DNA from: Verrucomicrobiota bacterium
Lineage (GTDB): Bacteria; Verrucomicrobiota; Verrucomicrobiia; Opitutales; Oceanipulchritudinaceae
Reading direction: 5' to 3'
Length of the DNA: 50,931 bases
NCBI GenBank assembly: GCA_021208135.1
Contig: JAJOKB010000007.1
Location: 1 to 50,931 of the forward strand
In this document: piece after piece, positions 1 to 7,645 of the stretch
Numbering within the stretch: position 1 is the first letter of the stretch
Layout: the number at the start of each line of letters is the position of its first letter
The notes under the pieces: model-generated
Seen by the model: only the letters and a program-made list of their open reading frames with translations
What the model was told of the DNA's origin: nothing
Database searches by the model: none
Program-made: the position numbers and the translations under genes

Positions 1-126
1 GCACACGCCGTCCTATACGGTCCCGCTTCCCGGACTCCTGACAGATTTCTACTTCCGCTAATTGCATCCACTCATAGTATCACAACCCACTCTCCTTGCA
101 TACGTGGCCTTCCACCGGACGCTTAC
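1..126 (-). mobile_element. End of a second IS66-family copy (tnpA start plus terminal repeat), cut by the window edge
   Basis: Bases 1-126 match 2649-2774, the tnpA 5' part and right end of the intact IS66 element, apart from window-edge effects, so a second copy in the same orientation runs off the left side. It ends at the same terminal bases (GCTTAC, the complement of GTAAGC). The window starting inside a repeated element is what a contig broken at a repeat looks like. The match is seen directly; the existence of a full copy to the left is inferred. Confidence 0.85.
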
Positions 127-292
127 ACTCTATCTTCGATTGAGTTCCAGCGCTCACGGTAGGGCAAGGCCCCACCTTCAAACACCACCGCCAGTTGGTT
201 AGATATCCAGATTAGTCCTTCGCTACCGGGTGGAGCCATGATGGTGCGCAGGGGTTGAAATTCAGATATGCACCACTCCTTGTTGGTTGGTT
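127..292 (-). pseudogene. Short gene fragment trapped between two IS66 ends (unknown function)
   Basis: Between the left IS end and the solo IS end lie 166 bases. On the minus strand they read through as about 55 protein-like residues, including WISNQLAVVFEGGALPYRER, and stop at a TAA created by the IS terminus itself. The reading frame continues upstream only into the IS end, so there is no native start. I do not recognise the family. It may be the remains of a host gene broken by IS insertion, or may not be coding at all. Confidence 0.25.
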
Positions 293-341
293 GTAAGCGT
301 CCGGCAGGCTGCCCTTGATTATTAGTGGTCACTGAGAAGTT
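293..341. repeat. Solo 49-bp copy of the IS66 left end, in tandem with the intact element
   Basis: The 49 bases beginning GTAAGCGTCCGGCAGGCTGC occur twice back to back, at 293-341 and 342-390. The second copy is the left terminus of the intact IS66 element. The first has no transposase attached. It could be left by recombination between IS copies, by insertion of one copy into another's end, or by an assembly join within repeats. Confidence 0.85.
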
Positions 342-444
342 GTAAGCGTCCGGCAGGCTGCCCTTGATTATTAGTGGTCACTGAGAAGTTCGATCGCGAT
401 TGTTATCAATTGCGATGGCAATGGTAATGAGTTCGAACGAGGTT

Positions 445-1968
445 CTATCGAGATTGCTTGCCCCAGTTTTGTGGCAGCAAATGTGTCAGGTCGTCCTGAT
501 TGCTCAACTTTGGCAGGGTACTCAGAACATCCCGGAGATAGTCATGGGTGTTTACTCCGAAGCGTTGGCAGGTGACCACAATGGAGTAGATGATCGCGGT
601 CCGGCCTCCTGCTTCGGGCGACCCTATGAACAGCCAGTTCTTTTTGCCTATCGCCGAGGGGCGGATGGCATTTTCGATCAGATTATTATCCAATTCCGCT
701 TCACCGTGTTGCAAGAGCAGTTTGATGGAAGTCCACTGGTTGAGGGTGTAATCCGCTGCTTTGCCAAGGTTGCTTTTAGGCAGGACTTTTTGACGGCAGA
801 TCACCGCGAGAGTGTGCAGCCTTTGGAACAGCACAGTCAGTTCCTTCTGGCGTCGCTCTGTACGTTGCCCGGCACTGAGCTGCAACTCACGGTACTCTTG
901 TTCACGTGCGTAAATACGGGCAAAAATCCGCAGTGCCAGCGCTGCTTCCCTCTTGTGCGTGGAAAGGCTTTCAAACCATTTGCGCCGTACATGGGCCAGA
1001 CAACCCAAACGCACCACATCAGCATCCAGTTTCCCCAGACGGTCATAAGCCTGATAGCCGTCAGCCTGCAACAATCCCTTGAACCCCCTCAGCAAATGCC
1101 GGGCACCTGCGTGTCCACGGTTCAAGTGCCAGTCAAAAACCACCGGTCCACGCGGTATACCCATCACCCAGAGCTGACCTTTCAGCGCTTTTTTCTGCTT
1201 ACTGTCAGGGTCCAGATAATTAACCGGAGTCTCGTCGGCTTGAACGTAGGGACCTGCTATGAGGTCCTTACGCATTCGGTCATAAATCGGTTTGAGCCAG
1301 AACGACGCTACCTCCACCCAATCCGCCATGCTCTGTCTGGAAAGACGCGCTCCCCAGCGTTCGGTCATCTTTTCCAGTCGGTACAGCGGAAGATGATCCA
1401 GATACTTGCACACCACTACCCAGGCCAACAGACCGGCGGATGCATAACCGCCCTCCACCACTCGCACCGGTGCCGCCGCCACTACAGGTGGATGGTTGCG
1501 ATCCAGCTTGAAGCGATAACGAGGGCGCACGATCTCGCGCTTCACCAGCTTCGGGGCAATCACATCCACCTCAAACGTACGCTCCTCATCGATCTGTTCA
1601 TACAGGTCAGGGTTCTTCTTCACTTCTTCCGGCACGATCACCACAGTCTCGTGTACCGGAAGATCCTTAAAATGCTCCTGCGGGCTTTGAGCTACCCGCG
1701 GCTTAATGCGCCGCTCAACTTCAAACTTCTGTACCGGCGCATTCTGCAGAGCGCTCAGTTCGTTCTTCACCTCTTCAAGGTCCAACAGCAATTGCGCACG
1801 GTCTATCTTTTCGCTTTGCCCACTGCCAAACAACTTTTGATTGAGCCAGTCGATGCGTGCATTCAACAAGGCAATCTGCTGGTCACGCTCGACAATATCC
1901 TGCTCGCGCTCCTCCAGTAATGCCCGCAAACGGACATTTTCTGCTTGGAGATGGGCAATGGTTGTCAT
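445..1968 (-). CDS. tnpC: IS66-family DDE transposase TnpC
   Basis: This 507-residue protein is the full-length IS66 transposase. The N-terminal 90 residues form a leucine-rich coiled coil, typical of the family. The DDE-type catalytic core is visible as QADETPVNYLD (Asp245), LLQADGYQAYD (Asp303) and DNNLIENAIRP (Glu432), followed by the conserved GKKNWLFIGSPEAGG. A CLAHVRRKWFE segment near 325 is also typical. The gene follows tnpB with a 41-base gap and ends about 100 bases inside the left IS end. No frame break is seen, so the element could be active if the accessory proteins are functional. Confidence 0.95.
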   Translation of the reverse strand: MTTIAHLQAENVRLRALLEEREQDIVERDQQIALLNARIDWLNQKLFGSGQSEKIDRAQLLLDLEEVKNELSALQNAPVQKFEVERRIKPRVAQSPQEHFKDLPVHETVVIVPEEVKKNPDLYEQIDEERTFEVDVIAPKLVKREIVRPRYRFKLDRNHPPVVAAAPVRVVEGGYASAGLLAWVVVCKYLDHLPLYRLEKMTERWGARLSRQSMADWVEVASFWLKPIYDRMRKDLIAGPYVQADETPVNYLDPDSKQKKALKGQLWVMGIPRGPVVFDWHLNRGHAGARHLLRGFKGLLQADGYQAYDRLGKLDADVVRLGCLAHVRRKWFESLSTHKREAALALRIFARIYAREQEYRELQLSAGQRTERRQKELTVLFQRLHTLAVICRQKVLPKSNLGKAADYTLNQWTSIKLLLQHGEAELDNNLIENAIRPSAIGKKNWLFIGSPEAGGRTAIIYSIVVTCQRFGVNTHDYLRDVLSTLPKLSNQDDLTHLLPQNWGKQSR

Positions 1969-2009
1969 GATTGATAGCCAACCATAAATAAATTAGTGTT
2001 GCAAGCGTT

Positions 2010-2354
2010 TTATTGCTCATACCATGCTTTTTTGCACCCGTCTTTGAGATCTATTCCGGCCAACAACATCGTCAGTGCCGCACAAGTCAACTGCACCTTG
2101 CGGCCAGAGCTTCCCGATGGCCAACTGAACCGCCCCTTTTCCAGACGCTTGGCAAAAACCCATATCCCGCTGCCATCCCAGTACAAAATCTTAATGCGGT
2201 CACGATTGCGGTTGGTAAATATAAACAAGGCTCCACTGAATGGATTTTCCCCCAGCACCTCACTGGCCTGGGCCCACAACCCGTTAAAACTTTTGCGCAT
2301 GTCCACAGCTTCCAGACCCAGGAACACCTTGGTTTGCGTGGCAAAATTAAACAC
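2010..2354 (-). CDS. tnpB: IS66 accessory protein TnpB (Orf2)
   Basis: The 114 residues match the usual length and composition of IS66 Orf2. Recognisable segments are VFLGLEAVDMRKSFNGLWA at the N-terminus and FIFTNRNRDRIKILYWDGSG in the middle. Family members are needed for transposition of IS66 elements, with an uncertain biochemical role. Its start overlaps the 3' end of tnpA by 8 bases, suggesting translational coupling, and tnpC follows downstream. The protein appears intact. Confidence 0.93.
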   Translation of the reverse strand: MFNFATQTKVFLGLEAVDMRKSFNGLWAQASEVLGENPFSGALFIFTNRNRDRIKILYWDGSGIWVFAKRLEKGRFSWPSGSSGRKVQLTCAALTMLLAGIDLKDGCKKAWYEQ

Positions 2355-2715
2355 GTCCGGTTCCTCTCAGTAATTTTGTCAACTGCAGTGCATCGCTGCC
2401 ACGCATCACCACGCCATCCGGGAAGCTCACTTCCAGCATCTGCTCCATACTTGCTGGTTTCACTGCCGCCACCTGTTCACGGCTCAGCATGCTCGATTCT
2501 AAACCCACCTTCAGCTTACCGCTTTTGCGACGCCCAAGCCAGGCAACCAAGGTTCCATAAGATATACACTCACGCCGACTAAACTCCAACTGGGTAAGAC
2601 CGCTTTCGTCGTAACGCTCCAACAACTCAAGCCACTTCTCAGGCCCAAGCACACGCCGTCCTATACGGTCCCGCTTCCCGGACTCCTGACAGATTTCTAC
2701 TTCCGCTAATTGCAT
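2347..2715 (-). CDS. tnpA: IS66 accessory protein TnpA (Orf1), helix-turn-helix type
   Basis: A 122-residue protein, first in the IS66 operon. It has the expected helix-turn-helix-like N-terminal part (LLERYDESGLTQLEFSRRE, then GTLVAWLGRRK), a variable linker, and a C-terminal segment LEVSFPDGVVMRG common to IS66 Orf1. It begins about 60 bases inside the right IS end and overlaps tnpB by 8 bases. The first 22 codons are duplicated at the left window edge in the second IS copy. Confidence 0.9.
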   Translation of the reverse strand: MQLAEVEICQESGKRDRIGRRVLGPEKWLELLERYDESGLTQLEFSRRECISYGTLVAWLGRRKSGKLKVGLESSMLSREQVAAVKPASMEQMLEVSFPDGVVMRGSDALQLTKLLRGTGRV

Positions 2716-2774
2716 CCACTCATAGTATCACAACCCACTCTCCTTGCATACGTGGCCTTCCACCGGACGCTTAC

Positions 2775-3507
2775 ATTCTTTCGAGGAGCTGTCGATGTTC
2801 TTCTGGTGTCATATTTGTTTTGCCGAATGTGGAGATGAGGGACGGGAAACGGCGTCAGCCGTTTTTCCGTTCCTTCCATCGATTTGTTCTCCTCGTCTTT
2901 TGCGATGATCACTCGGATTGGTTTCCCATCCTGATAATGTTCAATTAGGAGTCTTCTCAATGTTTCTTCTGATGACTCTTCGCCATCCGGTCCCCCCGAT
3001 CCCTTGATTTCAATAGGAATCGAATTTCTACCGAGGAACAAATCAACAATGGACCTCCGAATGAAACCCAGCTCAAGTTCAACTGTCGAGTAGTGAGAAG
3101 GCAGATACGCTGTCCTCCGTATGTAGGTCCGGTCGAATGAGTATCCTACTGCATCCGACATGACGTGCAACAGGTTCACTAAAAGCTCATCAGTCTTCTC
3201 TTTCCAACGCTTGTTATCATCCTCGGAAGGATTATCTCCAACTCGCTGCCCTAACTGATCTAGGTACTCCTTCCAAGCTTCTCTTACCTTCCTGTCCTTC
3301 TGGTCATTCCCGTTAAATTCGATATCAATCGTATTCAATGCCTCAACATGATTCGGAGAAAGTACGCTGGCACGAGTAACCATCAATGTTTTGAATACAC
3401 GAAGCCGCCTCTCCTTGGCATCTTTTCGACTTGTCTATTACACGCTGCAATCGTAGCGCCACTATCGGCCCAACGAGAATAGCTATGATCGTCAGAATTT
3501 CGAGCAT
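2775..3507 (-). pseudogene. DUF6680-like membrane-anchored protein, frameshifted and cut by IS66
   Basis: The start codon at 3505-3507 opens a hydrophobic N-terminus (MLEILTIIAILVGPIVALRL). The frame breaks at the T4 run 3423-3426 (A4 on the coding strand, one base too many). It resumes with a family-like segment RLRVFKTLMVTRASVLSPNH and then LNTIDIEFNGNDQKDRKVRE. From memory this matches the DUF6680 family of small single-helix proteins of unknown function. Near the end, past a hairpin at about 2842-2866, another frame gives FPSLISTFGKTNMTPEEHRQ and stops at a TAA formed by the IS terminus, so a second frame change is likely. The true C-terminus may have been removed by the IS. Family assignment is by recall only. 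Confidence 0.6.
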
Positions 3508-3546
3508 AGTTTGTTAAGTTTTTTGGAGAACAAAATTATTTGTAGG

Positions 3547-3574
3547 GACTGTCGTTTTTGGGGAAACGACAGTC
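3547..3574. other. Perfect 11-bp hairpin upstream of the DUF6680-like gene
   Basis: GACTGTCGTTT at 3547-3557 is the exact complement of AAACGACAGTC at 3564-3574 around a TTGGGG loop. A T7 run follows only some 15 bases later on the plus strand, so it is a poor intrinsic terminator. It lies about 40 bases upstream of the minus-strand gene start at 3507. Its role is unknown. Confidence 0.5.
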
Positions 3575-3758
3575 TGGTTGATGATTAGTTTTTTTGATTC
3601 ACAGCTAGTTAGCAAGACAATTTGGTTTTGAGTGCTTTTGTTAGTAGGACCGAAATTCATAGCGGGCTGAGAAAAAGTCCCCCAATTACCGTATTTTGCT
3701 GTTATAGGGGACTATTTGAGAGGGAGAGGTGGTGTTCGGCGGACTGGATAAGGTTCAT

Positions 3759-3937
3759 ATGGAAAAAAAGGAGAACTGCTCGACTGGCGAGTGGCACAGG
3801 CTGATAAAGCGGTAGGCTGGTGGCAGCGAATATTTGCGCCAAAGCGCCAGTCGGGCCACTTGGTGGAGCCTCAAACAAACATCAAAACATGGGGGGGAGC
3901 AAAGGCTGATTCAGCATTTAGAAACTATTTCCCATAA
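3759..3937 (+). CDS. Possible small unknown protein (about 59 aa) with a homopolymer frame change
   Basis: From ATG 3759, adding one base to the A7 run at 3763-3769 gives an uninterrupted 59-codon frame ending at TAA 3935-3937. It contains LLDWRVAQADKAVGWWQRIF and ends AFRNYFP. An AAGG sits about 6 bases before the start. As written the frame stops early. I recognise no family, and composition alone is weak evidence at this length. This is the only coding candidate in the 580 bases between the DUF6680-like gene and the tRNA. The remainder holds hairpins at 3547-3574 and 3931-3993 and otherwise nothing I can name. Confidence 0.25.
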
Positions 3938-3993
3938 TTGACAACTACCCTGACACATAGGGGATAGTTGCCAATAACAGCCATTATTGTGGG
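3931..3993. repeat. Long imperfect palindrome in the gap before tRNA-Pro
   Basis: CCCATAATTGACAACTACCC (3931-3950) is mirrored by GGGATAGTTGCCAATAA and CCATTATTGTGGG (3961-3993), giving a roughly 63-base imperfect inverted repeat with a 10-base centre and an internal bulge. It could be a palindromic repeat element or a remnant of a small mobile element beside the tRNA. I see no second copy in the window. Confidence 0.45.
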
Positions 3994-4091
3994 AAAATTA
4001 CGGCACTCAATGAGACTTTCGCGGACCTTATACCCTTTTGAAACTTGAACCTCGAAAACGCTGGAGGCCTTTATTTAAGCGGCTTGGAGCT

Positions 4092-4168
4092 TGGTCGGGC
4101 TGGAGGGATTTGAACCCCCGACCCCTTGCACCCCATGCAAGTGCGCTACCAGTCTGCGCTACAGCCCG
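4092..4168 (-). tRNA. tRNA-Pro (GGG anticodon), CCA encoded
   Basis: The minus strand folds as a full cloverleaf: acceptor CGGGCTG/CAGCCCG, a D arm with the GG of TGGTAGC, anticodon stem CTTGC/GCAAG with loop ATGGGGT giving anticodon GGG, a five-base variable loop, T arm with GGTTCAAATCC, then A and an encoded CCA (4092-4094 on the plus strand). CGGG at the 5' end is characteristic of tRNA-Pro. A TTGACC at 4204-4209 (minus strand) is a plausible -35 box upstream. tRNA genes are common integration sites, and the IS-rich segment lies on its 3' side, but I see no duplicated tRNA end. Confidence 0.95.
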
Positions 4169-4352
4169 TGAAAGTGCAGCAGAGTGAACATCGGTGTGGC
4201 GTGGGTCAAGAATTATTATGGCTGATTCGCACATCTTAGGTTGGTGACACCGAGAGACGGATCAGGGAAGTTTTCCACGGTCAATAAAACTTAACTAATT
4301 TAAGTTATTTTTTCATTGCCTTCACCGCATTTACCTATTCTATTTAGCGCAT

Positions 4353-4841
4353 ATGAACTATAATATCAGAGCAGAGGACGAGTTTGGGGAGTTGAGTTTG
4401 GAAGAGCGCGAGTGTTATCGGGAGTGGGCTGAAGGATTGGAGGCGCGGGTTGCTGAGTTGACGGAATCGCATGAAGGCCGGACGGGATGGGAATTTGAAA
4501 TGCATCCACTGGTTGAGGAGGCGATGGCGTTTGGTGGAGAGATATATGGGTATGGGGTGGGCCTTGAAGGGAGGCGTGGGCGATTGGAGGCAGGCATGCA
4601 CATCATGTTAGCTGGGGCTAAACTGAGTTCGATACTGCATATTGCCGAGAACTGGCCGCCCGCTTGGGAGTTAAGGGACTATGCCAACCGCCAGTTGTCT
4701 GAGGCACAGGCAATGTTGAGCAAGGCGAGAGAAGCGCTGATTGAGAGAAGCGAAGTGGGGATTGGGGTGGATTTGTTTGGCGAACGTGGAGAAGCACTCA
4801 TGAAAGCGGTGAGTGCATTAATGGACCAAGTAAGATCTTAA
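4353..4841 (+). CDS. Hypothetical protein, charged and helical, unknown function
   Basis: A 162-residue acidic protein rich in Glu, Ala, Leu and Gly, with no signal peptide or membrane segment. It contains stretches such as EGLEARVAELTESHEGR and a helical tail LSEAQAMLSKAREALIERSE. I recognise no domain. The end is affected by a tandem duplication (4806-4860 and 4870-4926). If the first copy were restored to the length of the second, this frame would read on through both copies. Its 3' end overlaps the convergent DNA ligase gene by 24 bases. It stands alone, about 180 bases after the tRNA. Confidence 0.6.
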   Translation: MNYNIRAEDEFGELSLEERECYREWAEGLEARVAELTESHEGRTGWEFEMHPLVEEAMAFGGEIYGYGVGLEGRRGRLEAGMHIMLAGAKLSSILHIAENWPPAWELRDYANRQLSEAQAMLSKAREALIERSEVGIGVDLFGERGEALMKAVSALMDQVRS

Positions 4842-4926
4842 CAGATCGATGGAGTCGGCCCATGGAAATGCGGTGAGTGCATTAATGGACCAAGGTAAAG
4901 ATCTTAACAGATCGATGGAGTCGGCC
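4806..4926. repeat. Tandem duplication at the convergent 3' ends (period 64, probably 66)
   Basis: The block starting GCGGTGAGTGCATTAATGGA occurs at 4806-4860 and again at 4870-4926. The first copy is two bases shorter (one G in a GG, one A in an AAA). With those restored the period is 66 bp, i.e. 22 codons, and both strands read through in frame. On the minus strand it repeats ADSIDLLRS at the ligase C-terminus. Confidence 0.9.
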
Positions 4927-6488
4927 TGGGCGGGGGATTTGTCGCGACGCCAGCGATGGATGCGGGGAAAGCGGAGAGCAAGGCCGCTGCGGTGCCGCCT
5001 GGAGACTTGGACGCCCTCAAAAGCGATTTCGAAAACGAGTTCAGGGTTTACGATGCGCACTGGTCCCTGTTTTGCCTTGGTATGCTTTAGGATCCAACTA
5101 TTGACCTGCCGAATTTCAACATCAGAAAGACCGGAATAGGCCTTGGCGACAGGAACTAACTGCCCCTTGTCCCAAGCCGCGAGAGTATAATCGGTGAATA
5201 GACCACCGCGCTTGCCGTGGCCAGCCTGAGCATAGACGAGCACCAAATCGATCGTAAACGGGTGCGATTTAAACTTCCACCAGAGTCCGCGGGTGCGACC
5301 GACGCTGTATGGACTGGTGATTGATTTGAGCATAAATCCTTCGGTGCCATGATCTCTGGCTGTGGACCATACCTCGAACAGACTGTGCCAGGAGTTTTGG
5401 TTAAGCACAGGGGAGCAGCAGAGTGTGGCATGGGGTGCATGTTCACCATCAGCCGGTAAAATGCGCAATAGATGTTCACGGCGGGAGAGCAGATTGAGCG
5501 ACCTGACATCATTGCCCTGAACTTCCAGACAATCGTAAGCGATGAACCGCGCAGGGGCTTGAGTGAGGATAACGTCTGAAGGATTTTTGCGGGTAATTCT
5601 GGTTTGCAGGTGAGCAAATGCCATGGGAGTAGCGGCGGCGGTTTGCCAGCACAGGATCTCACCGTCGAGAACAAAATTACCGGGAATACGCGCAGCGGCC
5701 TGAATCAATTCTGGAAAGCATTCTGCCAAAGCCTCGTCGCCTCTTGACCACAATTGAATGTAGCCATGGCGCTTGATGAGTTGCGCGCGCATACCATCCC
5801 ATTTCCATTCCACCTGCCAATCGTTGCGGTCACCGAGATTCTCCAGGCCACCCTCCAGAGGAGCTGCTAACATAAATGGATAGGGACGGCTGCGCTCACT
5901 TTCAGGATCCACTTTTTGGCCGATAACAGCGAGGTATGCGTGAGGAGAAGGCTGCCAGGCACCCATCAAGCGATGCTGCACCACAGCGACATCAAGATTA
6001 TGGGCCTGAGCCAGTGCCCTGACAACCAATGTCCGCGACACGCCGATCCGGAGTCCTCCGGTGAGCATTTTATTGCATAGGAGCAATTGCTTGCGATCCA
6101 ACTGTTGCCATAAAGACCTGATCAAATTCAATTGAAAGCCTTCATCCCAATCTCCGATGGGCATGAGGTGTTGCTCAATAAAAACAGATAAAGGCCAATC
6201 GACCCCATCGCCCTCAGGCAGGACCAAGGCGACCGTTTCCGCGGAATCCCCTACCCGCTCGTAACAGTGTTGCAGCAGGCGGTCAGAATAGCCGCTGACC
6301 TGGCCGCACCAGCGCAACAACGTACGCCCATTGATGCGCAAGCGCAGCTTTTTACCCATCAAAAACCAGAGAGCCCAGGCGGCATCGGACGGATTTGCCT
6401 GCTGAAAATAACCCATGAGGGCATCCAATTTAGCGGAAGTCCTCCTTGAGGTATCCACAACATACAGCAGTTGCGCGAAGGAGCGCAT
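4818..6488 (-). CDS. ATP-dependent DNA ligase
   Basis: This joins nicked DNA using ATP, and the family is usually linked to repair in bacteria. From the start chosen at 6488 (MRSFAQLLYVVDTSRR, the family N-terminus) the protein has about 556 residues: an N-terminal DNA-binding domain, then the adenylation domain with the lysine motif EWKWDGMRAQL, FVLDGEILCW, EGFMLKS and WWKFKSH, then an OB-fold domain ending RFPRIHRWRRDK. The longer open frame to 6668 is a shadow of scpB. The last residues repeat ADSIDLLRS because of the tandem duplication; the natural end is probably the first occurrence. It follows scpB by 7 bases and is the last gene of the run starting at the ABC ATPase. No Ku or LigD partner is in the window. 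Confidence 0.92.
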   Translation of the reverse strand: MRSFAQLLYVVDTSRRTSAKLDALMGYFQQANPSDAAWALWFLMGKKLRLRINGRTLLRWCGQVSGYSDRLLQHCYERVGDSAETVALVLPEGDGVDWPLSVFIEQHLMPIGDWDEGFQLNLIRSLWQQLDRKQLLLCNKMLTGGLRIGVSRTLVVRALAQAHNLDVAVVQHRLMGAWQPSPHAYLAVIGQKVDPESERSRPYPFMLAAPLEGGLENLGDRNDWQVEWKWDGMRAQLIKRHGYIQLWSRGDEALAECFPELIQAAARIPGNFVLDGEILCWQTAAATPMAFAHLQTRITRKNPSDVILTQAPARFIAYDCLEVQGNDVRSLNLLSRREHLLRILPADGEHAPHATLCCSPVLNQNSWHSLFEVWSTARDHGTEGFMLKSITSPYSVGRTRGLWWKFKSHPFTIDLVLVYAQAGHGKRGGLFTDYTLAAWDKGQLVPVAKAYSGLSDVEIRQVNSWILKHTKAKQGPVRIVNPELVFEIAFEGVQVSRRHRSGLALRFPRIHRWRRDKSPAQADSIDLLRSLPWSINALTAFPWADSIDLLRSYLVH

Positions 6489-6495
6489 GACGGCA

Positions 6496-7214
6496 TTAGC
6501 CTGGTGATTCGGAAGGCAAACCCACGGCTGCATCATCCGGCACAGGCTCGGGATTGGTGGCCTTGCGGATCCATTCATTGATTTGATTGGGCGAGAGCAC
6601 ATCGCTCGCGGGCAGTTCATCCAGCGATTTGAGTCCACAGTACTCCAAAAAGGACTCGGTGGTCCCATATTGGAGTGGTCTGCCCGGGCAGCTCAAGCGC
6701 GACCCGTGATGTGGATCAACTCTTTCTCGAGCAAGCGACTGATCGCGCTATCGGCGGAAACACCGCGAATGGCTTCGATTTCCACACGGGTGACTGGTTG
6801 ACGGTAGGCAATGATCGATAAAGTCTCCAGAGCGGCATTGGAAAGTTTGCGCGGGCGAGGTTCGTTGCGAAACAGACGTACCCAATCTGCGTAGCGCGGG
6901 GCCAGAGCCATGCGATAACCTAATGGTCCCTCGTGAATCCGATAAATCGCGTCCTGCTGCTCGAGATCACTGCTTAATTCATCAAAGGCGTCGCGAATTT
7001 GCGAGGTGGTAAGAAGCGACGGCACTTGCTGAAGCAAGGCGGCCATCAATTCCTGTTGACCGCTCAGTTCAGTATCGTTCTCACCGGCCTCGGCAGTCCA
7101 CTCTTCCACTTGCTGATGATAGCGGGTGAAAACGGTTTGCACATCCTTGGGGGTGAGTGACTCACTCGATGAAAACAACAAAGCCTGCAAAACCTTTTTT
7201 AACTCAAATTCCAT
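6496..7214 (-). CDS. scpB: Segregation and condensation protein ScpB (one frame change)
   Basis: ScpB is a kleisin-binding winged-helix subunit of the SMC-ScpA-ScpB condensin, acting on the nucleoid. The start at 7214 ([19 protein letters not shown]) is the family N-terminus. Diagnostic segments are [20 protein letters not shown] and [20 protein letters not shown]. The frame stops after HITGRA at about 6693. One base's shift gives the expected continuation [20 protein letters not shown] to 6496. Because ScpB is a housekeeping protein this is probably a sequencing indel. It overlaps the thioesterase gene by 11 bases. scpA is not adjacent, which is less common. Confidence 0.9.
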
Positions 7215-7638
7215 CCTGTGATGCGGTGGTTGCGGAATTTTCAAACAAATCGAACACCCAATCCGGAGTTTTGATCAACCGTCCCTCCTTGTTGATCAAG
7301 GCATGGATGGTGTGTCCTTCGCAAACGGTGACGCCATCATTGACGCGCACAATCTTATTTTCAAAACGTAAGCGGACTTTACCCTGCATGCTGAGCGAAA
7401 CCGTTTGCTCCAGCAAGTCGTCATAGACAGCCCGTGCCTTGAAAGCCAGGTGTGCTTCGACCACGGGCATAAATACGCCGCGTGCTTCCCATTCAGTGTA
7501 AGGCAACCCCATGGCACGGGACAGCTCCGTTCGACCGACCTCGAACCAGTCGAGTGCCCGGGAATTGAAGTAAGAACCCATCTGATCGGTGTCGCCGTAG
7601 CGCACTCGAAAGCGAAAAATGTGAGCAGGTACCTGCAT
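7204..7638 (-). CDS. YbgC/FadM-type acyl-CoA thioesterase (hotdog fold)
   Basis: A 144-residue single hotdog-domain protein predicted to hydrolyse acyl-CoA thioesters in the cytoplasm. The motif RVRYGDTDQMGSYFNSRALD contains the catalytic Asp of the family (YGDTDQMG), followed by WFEVGRTELSRAMGLPY. The start at 7638 was chosen because the family begins just before this motif; the longer frame to 7695 overlaps the solute-binding gene. It lies 7 bases after that gene and overlaps scpB by 11 bases, so it is probably co-translated. The substrate cannot be inferred. Confidence 0.88.
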   Translation of the reverse strand: MQVPAHIFRFRVRYGDTDQMGSYFNSRALDWFEVGRTELSRAMGLPYTEWEARGVFMPVVEAHLAFKARAVYDDLLEQTVSLSMQGKVRLRFENKIVRVNDGVTVCEGHTIHALINKEGRLIKTPDWVFDLFENSATTASQDGI

Positions 7639-7645
7639 GGCAAAA

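Larger units (their letters stand above)
342..2774 (-). mobile_element. Intact IS66-family insertion sequence (tnpA-tnpB-tnpC), about 2.43 kb
   Basis: The element carries three minus-strand genes in the order tnpA, tnpB, tnpC and is bounded by inverted ends that share GTAAGCGTCCGG, the left at 342 and the right reading inward from 2774. The length and GTAA-type termini fit IS66. The 8 bases flanking each side (334-341 and 2775-2782) are not duplicates of each other, so the expected target duplication is absent. That suggests rearrangement or a chimeric join after insertion. The right end lies inside the reading frame of the DUF6680-like gene. Confidence 0.9.

Noticed and set aside
400-1920. 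Long plus-strand open frame of 506 codons
   Set aside because: Antisense shadow of the intact IS66 transposase; its translation has no domain and is rich in Cys, His and Arg.
3622-3804. Plus-strand open frame of 60 codons before the tRNA
   Set aside because: No family, no ribosome binding site, and the overlapping frame from 3759 looks more protein-like.
4028-4234. Minus-strand open frame of 68 codons
   Set aside because: It contains the tRNA-Pro gene read as protein; a common false prediction.
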